Source of the DNA: Chalara sp. BL73
Taxonomy: Eukaryota; Ascomycota; Leotiomycetes; Helotiales
NCBI GenBank assembly: GCA_918026815.1
Contig: CAKJVC010000109.1
Location: 1-30,516, forward strand
DNA length: 30,516 bases
Direction of reading: 5' to 3'
The notes under the pieces are model-generated. The model was not told the DNA's origin and did not search any database. It saw only the letters and a program-made list of their open reading frames with translations. Shown here piece after piece: positions 1 to 12,147 of this stretch. Position 1 is the first letter of the stretch, and each line of letters opens with the position of its first letter. A program made the translations under genes and the position numbers.

Positions 1-1139
1 TGCTCTGCATTTCTTTTAGTAATAGCTCTAAGTGAAGGTTTGGTGAAACCATCTACAAGCCTCTCTAGTCAAGTGATCAAGACGCTTCCAAGGAGCCTTT
101 ATTAACTACATCAAGTACATTGAAAGGTGATATATCTATTTGCGTAACCTCGGCAGTGTCTGGGACTTTTTACATATCTGAGTGACGCACGGTTCTCGTC
201 GACAATACAAGCGCTTGCCCCTCTTTGCATGCCCCTTCCACTTATCAAAGATCTTTGGTAACCCACTCTGAGTGGGTTACAGCATCACTAAGTATTAGGA
301 GATTAGGCTCTACTAACGAATCAGCAATTATTCAGGAGTATAGAATCTCAGCCTCAAACAAGTCATCAATCCCAGTGGGCGGATCTTGGTTGGTTATACT
401 GCCAAGACCATTTTGGCACTAAGCGCTTTTGGGCAGATCAGAAGCCATCACGCTAGCGGTCTGCTCACCGCCGGCCTCCTCACCGACGGCCGCACAACTA
501 TGCCTATTCAACTCTGACTTAATATCATCTGTCTGTAAGTAAGCTTCCTCATGGATTTTTTTGACAATTGTGGTGATTGCAAACCTAACATGATGCCTGT
601 TTTAGATTCAAGTAGAGGCTCCTGCTTCTCTGAATCTACCGTGATTTCAAAAATAGAATATATTGTAGGATCAATATCCGCTTGTTTACAGCCTCCACGC
701 CATATATCTACATCAGGTCTGGACCGAGCTGTGCAGTCGTCCTCTGCCTGAATCTATATGTGTGGCCACCACCCATCGATACCTATTTCCTTGGCCCTAA
801 GAGCTTCTACCGTCATAGATCGCGCCGCGTGCATACTATATAAGAGAGAAGCTAGTGCTCGGCTTCTAATCTTCAGGTCCTTGTGCTAGGTATGTATAGG
901 CTTGACAGCTTTAGGTCTTGCTTTGTTCACATGAGAGAGTTGTATGCCAGGGGGCTCGAGTCGACGCAGCAGCTCTCGCAAGCGTCAACTTGTTGGCTTT
1001 AGTGAGAAAACATTAATACTAGGGCCACTTCGAATGCTCTTTTCCCACCTATGAATTTCGAGGGCTGGCTGACCCAAACTTTGTATAGATTGCCTCGAGC
1101 CCGTCTTCATCGGACTTCCCTCAGCCTCATTACGACCCG
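1..1139. other. Gene-poor left flank, possible copia relic and promoter
   Basis: I see no convincing gene here. On the minus strand, positions 59 to 1 read LVDGFTKPSLRAITKRNAE, which resembles the conserved end of Ty1/copia RNase H (ADGLTKPL-like). Further upstream on that strand (146-127) a short QIDI segment recalls the KHIDI motif. The frame between them is broken, so this would be an old relic at best. A TATA-like TATATAAG lies near 837-844, about 300 bp upstream of the regulator start at 1140 on the plus strand, and could belong to its promoter. Short open frames in this stretch have no recognisable domain. Confidence 0.3.
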
Positions 1140-3199
1140 ATGTCTGCGATATCCTATCCTCCAATTGGTGATCCCAATGGGATGCACGATCCTCCACCAG
1201 AACCTCCAAAAGCCAATCAAGCATGCGCAACCTGTCGAAAGCAGAAGCGAAGATGTGATAAAGCGCTCCCATCATGTGCTCTATGTTCACGCATGAACCG
1301 TCATTGCGATTATACAGATATCTCTTCAACTCCTACAGCAGATGAATTCCGCGAGAATAGAAGAATAGTTCAAGAATTGGAAAGACAGGTTCAGGAATCT
1401 AACAGAGAGATGGCGCATCTGAAATCAATGCTTGGTGTGCCAATAATGCAAGGAGGTTATATTGGCGGAAACTTGCCTAGTCCGCAGGCTGCTTACGCTA
1501 CTGCATCGAGCGCTTCAGTTATGGCACAGCAGGCTCAAGGATATGCTATCCAGGAGAGTCTATCTCGAGGCACAGTCAACGAATTTCCGAGTATTCTTTT
1601 CCTGGACGGTAATGCTTCTCAGAATGGCCGGTATGATAGCAATACTTCCAATGGTGTGCTTCATGACTGATTCATGTGATAGTGTTCGTGTTCTTCCTCC
1701 TAAGCCTAACTGCGAACTCCCTCTCGTAAGTATCATCCTATTCTAGAAGGTATGACGGTCACTGATCGCTAGGGCTTTAGGATATTGCGGAATTATTGCG
1801 AGATGAAGCCTCCCTGGCTAACATTATTGGTGTGTATTTCGCAACAGTCTATCGGTGGCTGCCTATTATCTCAAGAAAACGAATTGAAATGCTACAAACG
1901 GAGATCCAGCGATTCGAGAAGCAGCGAATGGAAATGAATCTTGGAAATACACTTTGGGCTTGGGGTGCTGATACAGCTTACCTTCTTCTTTGCATGAAGC
2001 TCATCTGTTCAAAACCAGAAGATGGACTAGACCCCCGGCTTGCGCCAATTTATCTATCTGCCCAACGACTGCACTCATTGGTTGAGGATACCGGCACTGC
2101 TTCGTTGAGTGCTCTCCAAGCCGCTCTACTGAAAACCTGGTACGAATATGGACATGGTATTTATCCAGCGGCTTATATGTCTGCTGGGTGGTGCGAGAGA
2201 TATGGTATTATGCTGGGAATCGGCGGAAACACTTCTTATGAGATTCTCCCTCAAGTGGTAATTACAGCTTGCCACACTAAGTACAGTAGAAATTAACATT
2301 AGGTTAGGAAGTGTGGAGTGAGCAAGAGGAACGACGTAGAATGTGGTGGGGCGTTCTCATCACTGATAGGTTCGTGATCCTTGCATGCTAATCTCAGTAC
2401 ACTAATGTTAGCAGAGTTATCAAAATCGGCAGTCAAGCCCATGTACTGAACGCCCAAGAACCAAACGGCGATGCTCAACTTCCAGCCCCTGGAAAAGCTT
2501 GGGTAAGTTGGCGTTGCAATCCTCAGTCCACCACCTCTAACAATTCGCTCTAGGATGAAGGAGATGCACCACAAGATGTTGCAAGATCTGTATCTAGCGA
2601 CGTTGACAATCACGTTGGCCCTTTTGCACGTCTCTGCGAAGTATATTTCGTTTTAGGCAGGGTTTTTAATCACCACTATGGCAGCAACGCCTTACTCTCA
2701 GATACTCAACGCCTTGAGGTTGCATCACAACTCTACCAAGCCAGCTCCACCTACTGGGCAAGCATATTTTGACGAGGCGCTGAACTCCAACGACCATTTA
2801 ACATATACAACTGCTTTAGCATTGAACTACGATACTATCTATGCCCTGTGTGAACCATACTCTTTTCGGCCAACCAAGATTGACTCTGACAGTGATCTAT
2901 TGGCAGGCATGCAAATACAGGCCATCGATGGCCTCAAGACAGTCTCTGATCAGGTTGCCGAATTCGCAAATGAGATCAACAGAGCCGTAGACCTTGACCT
3001 CGATGGCATCAGTCCTATCGTCATGCATTCCTTGTACATGGCTGCTAAACATCATGCTTGGCTGACGAAAGATGGTGGCGATGAGAATTCTCAGATGGCA
3101 CTACAGGCTATCAGGGATGCATTGTTGAATAGACTCAATACAAGATGGCGGAGCGCAGAAGCATATGTGAAGATATTTGATGCGGCACACTACTTCTAA
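1140..3199 (+). CDS. Zn2Cys6 fungal transcription factor, one apparent frameshift
   Basis: Nuclear sequence-specific regulator of the Gal4-like Zn2Cys6 class. Exons by splice-site reading: 1140-1630, 1683-1725, 1781-2257, 2308-2369, 2415-2502, 2554-3199. All joins keep phase and each intron is 45-55 nt with GT..AG ends. Cysteines at residues 29, 32, 39, 46, 49 and 56 give CX2CX6CX6CX2CX6C, followed by a basic stretch and a coiled-coil-like linker (about 70-100). The middle part (FATVYRWLPII, then RRRMWWGVLITDR, then FARLCEVYFVLGR) matches the fungal-specific transcription factor domain. Within the last exon the frame shifts once, between about 2735 and 2775: the upstream frame ends at a TGA near 2770 and the C-terminal part continues one base off, to TAA at 3199. 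No splice join fixes this, so it is a sequencing error or a disabling mutation. Expected length is about 600 aa. The target genes are unknown. It lies outside the duplicated block. Confidence 0.75.
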
Positions 3200-4161
3200 G
3201 TCGGTGATATAAATGGACTCCGGCAGGTTCAGGAGTGGATAAGGGTCATCTTGACAGATTCATAGTGTGCTCTTGTACGTTGTGAAGGCTTACCTTCCAG
3301 AAACTTCATAATCTCCCCTGGTAACCAAGAGTTTGGACGAAGGTTGTTTGACTGAGCATATCAAGTCTTAGGCATATAAAGCGTGCACATCAACAGATAC
3401 CAATTTTCTCCCGCATGCACAATAGCCAAAAATTCGATGCTTTACTGCGAGATTTTCTCTGAAGTACTGAGTTCATAATCTTTAAGACAATGAGTGACAA
3501 AGTCACGAGCATTTCCCTGCATAGTTTTCAGCTTCAGTTTACTGCACAACTCAATAGGACTATAGATAACCATGACTCTCAGTTGCCCTTAAATACGATC
3601 TACCAAGTACATTACCATCTAGCCAGGCATAAGAGACAGGTTTAATAAGGTTCAGGACTTTGATGTAGAAACGGCCCAGAGCCTTGGCAGGCAGCCTCGT
3701 ATTGGATCACGCCTAGCTTTCAGCTGGCTCCTAGGCTGGGATCAAAACCTCTCCTTGTTTATCACCTCAATGATCAAAAAGAACAACCCGAATTTCGAAG
3801 TCATCTCCAATACACCAGATATTTTTCGATGGCGACCTCGAAAATATTTTCGAGATGGCCATTGTGGCACTCTATGCCTGAGAGGGCTGCGACACCCAAA
3901 CCTATGAAGGAGGAAGCAACAAGCGTGGTGAGTTATGTTCGAGATATTTGCCAAATTTAATGAACACTGAACTTTCTGTAGGAGCCTTGTCTTCAAGACT
4001 TCAATCAAGACACCGGAATGTGACATTTGCTGCACTGGTATGTGAAGACAAGTGACATTATTGGCTGAGATATCTATCCACTGATGTAAAGTTTTATTTT
4101 TGGTTGGAATATTTTCCGCAGCCACTCGAGCTGTATGACTTCATATTTTATCGAAACATAT
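3200..4161. other. Intergenic region without a recognisable gene
   Basis: About 960 bp between the regulator and the F-box/ankyrin gene, both on the plus strand. I found no domain, no spliced model and no clear repeat. It should hold the regulator's 3' UTR and the promoter of the F-box gene; I could not pick out a convincing TATA box or binding site. Confidence 0.4.
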
Positions 4162-6418
4162 ATGCTGCGTGGCCGATATGTTTTGTGATTCTGTCTGTTT
4201 GTCAACTAAACTGATTTACATCATAGGGCATTACTTCTTTGCCCACTGAAATAATCATCCAGATACTATCGTACCTACCTTACATGGATCGTTTCAGGTT
4301 GAAAATGTCTGGAAGCCGTATGCTGTATTCGATAGTGAGCGGTTTGCCAAAACCGTCTTTGGAAGCTTACCTCCAGAACTTCAATTGGGCCAGAAACAGC
4401 GGGGCCTTCATTTGTCCGCTGCCTGGATGCTCTGATCCGACCGTCTGCTTTAGGAGACATTATTCTAACGACAATCTTGAAAATGCTTGTGTAGTAGGGA
4501 ATAATGCTCTGGTCTTGAAGTTGATCAAGAACTTCATGTTGACGATCTCGATTGCACCCTCGCTTGCAGCAGCCCACAGACAGCGGTTGGTGAAAGAACG
4601 AGATGCAGCGATCATAGAGTATCTAAGTAGATGTATAAAATGGGCAACCATGGGATCTCAATTATCCACTATGCAATTACTCATTGAAAATGGTGCTCAG
4701 GTCTCACAAGAGCAAGGATCAAGTTATACAGCATGTGGCGAGTACAATTCGCTTCAGCTTGCTGCATTGAATAATGACGAATCTATCACGAAACTCTTAC
4801 TGAAACATGGAGCAAAAGTGAACTTTGATGCTCGAGGATATTCAGCGATTGATATTGCTGCCCGCATGGGTCACGAAGGAATTATCCGCATTCTGCTGAC
4901 GCGAGTCTTCTGGAATAGGGGTCGCAAGCTATCAAGTGCTCTCGCCGAAGCAGCAGAGAATGGGTATGTAGATCCCCTGGGGATCGCTTTTCTGATTCTT
5001 TTTGGGGCCGCGACGGCATGTTTCCCAAAAACCAGGACACTGACCTTTCCAGGCATAGATCCATTGTTCAGTTGCTACTTGAGAAAGGCGCGAAGGTCCA
5101 TGGCGTTCCATCCCATCCAAGTGCATTACATCTCGCCGTGAAGGCGGGGCACGAAAGTATTGTAAGGTTATTACTGCAACATGGCGCCGTTGACGTTTAT
5201 GTTATATTCCAAAACTATCACTCTCCTTCAACCAGATCTGCAAGGAATTGGTCATGTCTTCATTTTGCAGCATTTGAAGGAAACCATCAAATGGTCAAAT
5301 TTCTGCTACATGAGAGAATTATGCCGAATGACCAGAAGAATTTCAGAGATACAGTCCTACCACTTGCTGTTTTACGTGGAAATCTCGAGACTGTCAAGGT
5401 ACTTCTCGAGAACGGAATGAGCATCGACGGCGAAATACTTGGAGGTGAAAATGCTATACATATAGCAACAGTAGAGGGAAACACGGAAATGATGGCTCTT
5501 CTTCTAGACCATGGGGCCAATCCTAACTCGAGAGACCGGGACGAAAATACACCTTTACATAAGGCTCGATCGGGCCCTGTTATCTCGCTTCTCCTCGAAA
5601 GAGCTGCTGACAAGAATGCGCTCAATTATGCTGGCGAAACACCAATTCATAGGCTGGTAGACAGAGGAAATAGAGTAGCACTTGAAGTTCTATTAGAAGC
5701 AAAGCCTAAGATCGACATCGCCAATAAGGCAGGACAGACAGCTACAAAATGTGCGATAGAGACTGACAAGTTGGATTGTCTTACCGCTCTTTTAGTACAT
5801 GGAGCTAGTATAGAGTGTCGATCTTCTAGGGGATTCACAGACTTGCACCACGCAGTCTATTTCTCGAGACATGAACATATTTCCCTGCTTCTAGATCATG
5901 GCGCGAATTTAGAAGCAGAAGACACCCAGGGTATAAGACCGCTTCATCTTGCGGCAGGGCTGGGGCATGAAGACTGCGTCAAAACACTTCTTGTTGCGGT
6001 AAGTCGTAATTTAGTTATTCGGGCGCTCCTGTTCCTGGAGCACTCTATGTTGTCGTCTGGCCGTGCCTCTACTTAGAAATACACTGACTATACCTCACAG
6101 GGAGCTGACAGAACTGCACGAACTCATGAAGGAGAGACATTTTTACATTGGGCAGCCAGAGGACCGAAAATGTTGTCAAAACTAATACACTGGATGCCCT
6201 TAATCAACGAAAAGCCCCTTCTGTCGGAGTTAAATGCTATCAACGATCAAGGACAAACTCCATTGCACATTACAGCTCTGAACCACAATATCCTAGCATA
6301 TAATCTTCTTATGACTAATGGTGCGGACTACTCTTTGAAAGATCATTCTGGAAGGACGGCTTGGGAACTCCACCAAACAAGGATGGATGAAATTAAGCAT
6401 GATCTCCTGGCAGGATGA
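4162..6418 (+). CDS. F-box and ankyrin-repeat protein
   Basis: Predicted substrate-recruiting subunit of an SCF-type ubiquitin ligase or an ankyrin scaffold; the partner is unknown. Exons: 4162-4179, 4227-4963, 5053-5998, 6101-6418, giving 672 aa in one continuous frame. The internal joins are well supported (donors GTATGT and GTAAGT, CTGAC branch site, CAG acceptors). The tiny first exon (six codons) is the weakest part. An F-box-like segment begins at residue 11 (LPTEIIIQILSYLP). From about residue 140 onward there are roughly a dozen ankyrin repeats, seen as recurring LHxAA, GHExIVxLLLxHGA and TPLH signatures, up to the C-terminus. No membrane segment or signal peptide is apparent. The duplicated block begins inside this gene at 5175, so only this copy has the F-box and the first repeats. 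It converges with the monooxygenase gene, 225 bp away. Function in the cluster is not known. Confidence 0.8.
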
Positions 6419-6643
6419 CCAGCAGGCTCTGTGAGAGAACCCATATGTACTATTTTATTAATACGCTCCTATTCTAAGTTTGAAAATCCCCGAAATGAAC
6501 ACTCTTTGTCGAGTCAGCAGATCAGAAGCTCATTTATATCTACCAATAGTTTTGATACATATGGGGCGTGCGCCTATACCCGGTAGATACCTGGTAGCTC
6601 AGTGCTTTGCACTTAGTTGCTAATGACGTACATGTAAAGTTAC

Positions 6644-8623
6644 TCAGACGAAGACCCCGCTGAAGAATTCCTCCAAACTTCCATAGTCATTAAGTGCAAT
6701 GACCATTGATACGTCTATTTGAGTGTAAGACTTCTTCTAATTGTGGCAGCGCAGGATACCAACTTACATTGATCTGGACGAACAATTATCAAAGCACCTT
6801 CCTCCTTGTCAATGCCGTAAAAGTCATACGCATGGCCATGTCCGGAGTTATAACTCCCGTCATCTACAAATACTTTATGTAGGTCTTGGATCATGTTAGA
6901 ACCATTAAATGCAATAATATAGTGGGGCTTGCCTCTCATTTTCCACTGGCTGGTTGTGGGTGAAAAGAATGATGGTATCTGCTCCTGCTCTAACGCACTT
7001 CGCGGGCCAGATAAGGCGACGATTACCTCGATGAGGCTATCAATGTCACTGGTCTCACGCGTATAGCGTCTTATGGGACTTTTCGCAGAATCGAGATAGT
7101 CGCCCAACTAAAGCTTTGGTTAATTTCACGATCAATTGTGACTGAGACGGCCACTCACAGATCTCAGTCTATTGATTGTCGTAACCTTTGTAATATTACC
7201 CCCAAAAACCACAATACGCCATCGACCATCAGACTGTAAAATCTTCGAGAGCTGGAATACGCGTGCATCGCAGAATCGCACGACTTGAGCGCTAGGAAAT
7301 CTCATGCCGACTACCACATTCGAAGCAAGAGCAGGATTACTACGTTTCGCGCTTGTGATGCTCGAGTCTATGTACCTTGTAGCTAAACCAGCCGTGTAGA
7401 CACCAGACTTGATGAAAAGATCAGTGAAGCTATCTCGCTGACTATTCTCGCCATTGAGTGCATTTGTTCTTGAGGAAAATGACCTGGCAAAGCCGCGATC
7501 GAACTCGATCAGGGCCGCGGCGCTTTTCCCTCTTTCCAAAGTATAGGTCTCGAGGAGCTCGGTTGGTGCCTCGTTTCTAAGAATAGCGGCTAGCTTCCAT
7601 CCAAGATTATACCCATCTTGTAGACTAGCATTCATTCCTTGCCCAGCTTTTGGAGAGTGCGTATGGCAAGCATCACCAGCCAGAAAGACGCGATTGTGTG
7701 CTGTGAAATGGCTGGCAACTCTTTGACCGATTGAGTAAGCTGACCACCACACTGTTTCGGCGATATCTAGGCTATATGGCATAAATATTCTTTTTGCCAT
7801 TTGTTGGAGATTCGTCAAGACTACGTCTTTTGCTACGGTTCCATGAGGTAGTTCTATGTAGAACCGTGTGAGGGAGCCTCCTTCCCGTGGCACAATAAGC
7901 AAACTGCCAGCGTTGGATCTTATCACCACCTTTTTACGGATATCTGGGAAGTTTGTCAATGGATATATATCCATTACGCCCCACACAGAGTCGGTGCTGT
8001 CCCCTACCATACTGATTCCAAGAGACTTGCGCACGACGCTATGAGCACCATCACAACCCTACGAAGTCAGCTTGAACAATATGTAATTTTTTTGGACCTA
8101 CAAGAACATATTTAGCTTTAAATTCACAGTCTACACCATCCTTTTCTGCAACGACCTTTACACAGTGGGCTTTATGATCCAACACCGCAGGCTCATCCAC
8201 CTCGATACCCTTCACGGTAAAACCATAGCTAACTTGCTGTCCATTATACTTCCGCATAGCATCAAGCAGAAACTCATTAACCCTGGCCTGATTCAAGATG
8301 ACGTGAGGTTGGTAAGAAAGACCAGGCTGCGTATCTGCTATTCGGGCTGTACGAGCAATCCCATCGTCCCCACCGTCTTGAGAGGACCAGAAGGTAACCT
8401 CTAACACGTGGTAAGATTCCCGAAGGAGTTCCTCGGCCAGGCCGAAGCTGTCAAACATCTCCACTGTACGGCATTGCACTCCGTCTGCCTGCCCGATCTC
8501 CAGCGGACCACGTCGCGATTCCAGGATCGTGCAGCTTATCCCGAGTTTGGCGAGCCAGACCGCAGCACATATTCCTGCTGAGCCGCTACCACAGATCAAT
8601 ACGTCTACTTCTTTGCAAGCCAT
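6644..8623 (-). CDS. FAD-dependent aromatic (phenol 2-monooxygenase-like) hydroxylase
   Basis: Class A flavoprotein monooxygenase, expected to hydroxylate a phenolic substrate with NAD(P)H and O2 in the cytosol or peroxisome; the substrate is not predictable. Exons in transcript order: 8623-8102, 8058-7159, 7107-6768, 6714-6644. Introns are 43, 51 and 53 nt and all joins keep phase, giving 610 aa, normal for the family. The ATG at 8623 immediately precedes the dinucleotide-binding strand. Motifs: GSGSAG at residues 12-17 (FAD GxGxxG), GCDGAH at 175-180 (DG motif, created across intron 1), and LAGDACHTHSPKAGQGMN around 300-317 (GD motif binding the FAD ribityl). The segment from about 428 to the end resembles the thioredoxin-like C-terminal domain of phenol hydroxylases. 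No frameshift is seen, making this the only intact monooxygenase in the window. It shares orientation with the downstream-coordinate regulator, and its upstream region contains CGG/CCG inverted repeats. Confidence 0.9.
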
Positions 8624-9222
8624 CTTAATTGTCGGTTTTCACGGGTGTCTCTAAGAAGTGGATTTGCAACATCCGGCGAGGCGGGTCGAGATCACTTCAA
8701 ATAGTCACATTCGAAACACTAGTACTAGAGAAGATATTTGAGCAAATGCTCGGGACGGCACATTGGGACGGCAGGTGAAAGTTCTGAAATACCCCCTTCA
8801 GGTGGATGGGAATTGGTATCTTTTAGTGATGGTACTTGGAGGTAAAGAGATGATGACAAATACCGGAGTGTTTTCCGGATTCCGGTCGGAACTCTTCCGT
8901 TGGCGAGTTACAAAACTGCTCCGGCAATCACCCTGTCAGTCGGAAGTCTTTGAATTCTACTTATTGCTCCAGACTTCTGCCATTGTTTGAGTATCGATAG
9001 TATGTCTTAATGCTGGCTTCGCCGTCAATTCTTGACATTCCAGCATTGGCAGACTTTTTTACTATTGACTGAGTAACCACTTTTTGAACGCAGTTCTGAT
9101 GTTGCACCAATATGGTTGTAGATACCGCGAGTTTATTTCCTAGAGCTTGCATCATTGCTGAGCACAAGTGAACTTCGCGGAAAGCATGACTTCCAAAATT
9201 TCGGTACGCTCTAAAGGTATAA
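8624..9222 (-). promoter_or_regulatory. Monooxygenase promoter with CGG/CCG inverted repeats
   Basis: About 600 bp between the regulator's stop (9223) and the monooxygenase start (8623), both on the minus strand. At 8863-8878 CCGGA and TCCGG flank a 6-nt spacer, and at 8887-8899 CGGAA and TTCCG flank CTC. These inverted CGG half-sites, about 240-275 bp upstream of the ATG, are the usual type of Zn2Cys6 dimer site. The adjacent cluster regulator is the obvious candidate binder (inference). The same sites recur in copy B at 17790-17826. Confidence 0.45.
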
Positions 9223-12147
9223 TTATATTCCAGAATCCAGTGAGTAGTCACCATAGCGCATACGCCACCAGTCCTCATCCATTAGCCCAAAAGGCATTGA
9301 GCTCATATCTTGTGTCATTAAATTCATCAAAGGCTCTAACGGCGCCATATCTATCCCATCAAGCTGTCCGGAATCAATAAATTGAGGCTCACTCTGTTCT
9401 TGAAAAGGCTGTGAACTAAAATTAGTTATATCTCGGCCATGAGGTAAGGTACTATATGCCGATTGCTGAGCCTGTTCTGTAGCAGAAGAAGCTGTTTCCG
9501 AAGAAGGATTATGACTCCTTGTACCAGATTCAACTGCGCATTTATCTTATCCTAGGATTAGCTACCCACGCCCGTGAACTATAAAGATGTTCTACCTACC
9601 AGAAACAAGCCTCTGATATATATTGGACAGGGTGTTGAGTGCATGCTCTACTGCATAACCTCTCTTACCAAGAGTTCGCAAAGTCTCGCACCCAAGTAGC
9701 CAGGCAGCGTGTACTTCTCCGTGATCAAAGAATTGATTCGTTCCAAAGCACGACTCTGCAAGGATTAAAACCATAGCGGCAGTATAGAGATCTTGGATCG
9801 ATATCAGCGTTTGAATCAATAAAATCGCAGGTTTATTTTACGCACAGTAAGTTGTATACCACCAAGCTCCATCAGTCGTAGTCGACACTGAGTTATGCAA
9901 TAGGTTAACGAGATCAACTGATGCATCAACACAAGCGGTAACCGACTGTATGTCGATCTTATACTGGAGACTACGTTCTTTATTAGAAGTTTTCTCCGCG
10001 AGTTGATGGGCTTGCTGGAGTGGACCAGTCTGCCGACATAACCGCTGGAATGTTAACCGATGGAGCAGCACGCGAACATGCATATATCTAGACAATTAGA
10101 GATTGTAGTGTTGAAGAATAAATATTCACGAACCTTGCGTGCAGAACGTTGCCTTGCCGCCGAATGATCCATGCAGAAACCTCAGGAAGGTCATCCCTCA
10201 TACTCCTACGTCTTTCCCAGTGAAGATAGAAAGCAATACTGTCCTCAAATGTGGAAAGCTCTGCATCCAAGGACACAATTGCTTCTAGATCACTCACTCG
10301 AGTGTTTATGGTGGTGTTTGACCTCGCATCAGCATTTGTGCCTTGTACAGACCATGGCTTATAAATAGCGGATATTATTCTTCCAAGGATGAGATATAGC
10401 TTAATGGTTTCGATATAGAAAGTCAAATAGGATAAAGTGTTATCTTGGTGCAAGATGGATTCGTCTTCTGGTGTGACTGTTGGCAGAGGAATAATAATCT
10501 CACATGGTGTCATCATAGGCCGTCCGAGAGTTGTGCTTGTGACGCTAATACGGTCAGTAGTTGGGAATAAAGTGGTCTTATACACCTTACATATCCAGTG
10601 TCACGCAGCCATACCAGACACGACGACGGAGTTCGATTTCGCATGACTCTCTCTGAATAAAGCGGTCTTCAATATGAATACCTAGCCCTTGAGCAATCCT
10701 GCATGCTAGTCCAAGTGAGTTCCAGCAGCGACCTGGGGAAGAAGAACTTTGCAAAAATTGCGTAATGATCAATAAGGTTTGTACGAGTGCAATGCTACCA
10801 TGGTCCAAAATATCAACATGAAGAAGGCTCCTAGATCGAAGGAAAAGGTCTGTGACAAAGATTCGCGACCCTGCTGTAAAATCTCTTGCCCTGATAATTG
10901 GCAGCTGAGAGCAAAAATGGCGTTTAAGGCACAGTGAAAGACAATAGATCGAGAGTCCGAAACACCTGGGGTCCCTAAGCCTAGATCACAGTCTGTAGTA
11001 GTTTGCTGTATGTCGTTCGAGGATTTCCACAGATTTTCGTAAGCAGCGTTAAAAGATGGCTTGTGAAGAAAAGGATAGAGAGTATGTGCTTTGATCCAGT
11101 AATTTTCCAACAACTTATCTGCTAGGTCGCGCTGCGGAAGTGATGGATAATTGCACGATATTGATGTAGCCTCAGAAGAATTATACCTCGCCAGAGGACT
11201 TGATCTTGGAGCGAAGGGAACTGACGGGAGATGCTTGTCGTAAGGTCGCCTCTGGTCAGTGCCGTGAATAGTCTGGTTGACCTCGTGCATGAAATGGGCC
11301 ACGGAAGAGCCGCCAAAAAATTGGTTTGCTGATGGTGATGCATTTTCATTGTCGATATAAGCTGTAGAGCCCATAGCATTTACTGGGCTAGCTTCGCTTT
11401 CGGCGTCAAGAGAAATAATTTCAGAGGTTGGGGATTGGTTAGCATTCTGGTGTGAGAGCCTCTGAGTTAGTTTCCAATTCCAATAACAATCTGTAGTCGA
11501 GAGATGCATCAAGAGTCGTGTTCTCCCATGAGATACGCCGGTGTTTCCAGATCTTCAAAACATTGATAATATTTGGACCAAACCACTTGTGAAACTTTAT
11601 TTGACACGCGAATTTTACCCTGGAAATCTCACTGACCTGAATTGGTTGTCGATTACCATGTCCTTGGGCTGACTGCTGATTCGCAAGAATTCGCTCAATG
11701 CTTTGGATTCGATCAGTCAGGCTTTTCGTGCTTCTATTTGCTCATCTCTATTAGTCATTATGGTTACTCTCCGACGAAGAAAAATTTGCCGTCATGGTAA
11801 TAACAGGGCGAGTCTAATAAATCGCAACGTATGATAATTGGATACCTTGATATCATACACAGAGAAATTGACATACTCTCGTGGCGCTTCATCACTCTTG
11901 GGCGGATCCTTTTGTAAAGACAAGACTGGCTGTTTGAACGCTGGCGACAGGGCTCACAGACTGGTCGATTTCCATCGCACCGAACTTTCCGGGCACGACA
12001 AGGTTCACAAGCGGTTGAAATCTTGCGACGTTTCTGTTGCGGTCGAGACAAACCTTCGCCACCACTTCCGGAATCTACATTTGATACTCCGGGTCGCGCG
12101 TTGGCGTCCATGGTGACTGGCAAGCCGGAATCTGCAATATCATCCAT
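9223..12147 (-). CDS. Cluster Zn2Cys6 transcription factor, copy A (one frameshift)
   Basis: Probable pathway regulator. Exons in transcript order: 12147-11877, 11740-11637, 11461-10591, 10544-10134, 10087-9846, 9791-9600, 9533-9223; about 800 aa if restored. Cysteines at residues 47, 50, 57, 64, 67 and 76 give CX2CX6CX6CX2CX8C, preceded by a basic RPQQKRRK. A short coiled coil (LTDRIQSIERILANQQ) lies in exon 2. The middle homology region includes ENYWIKAHTLYPFLHKPSF and RRRVWYGCVTLD; the C-terminus ends in an acidic/aromatic tail (MDEDWWRMRYGDYSLDSG). Joins from exon 3 onward are well supported by phase; exon 2 borders and the exon 3 start are uncertain. In exon 3 an A-run near 10841 is one base shorter than in copy B, which breaks the frame (stop at 10769) and would leave a DNA-binding half-protein. 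Copy B is in frame at this site, so a base-call error is possible. Divergent from the SDR gene. Confidence 0.78.

Noticed and set aside
985..1329. Minus-strand open frame overlapping the first regulator's start
   Set aside because: It is antisense to the zinc-cluster exon, shows no domain and is explained by codon bias of the real gene.
1631..1682. Apparent stop and frame change after FLDGNASQNG in the first regulator
   Set aside because: A 52-nt intron with a TGACTGA branch site restores the frame, so this is normal splicing.
8961..9278. Minus-strand open frame of about 105 codons containing MRTGGVCAMV
   Set aside because: It overlaps the true last exon of the regulator in another frame; the spliced model ending in WWRMRYGDYSLDSG fits the family far better.
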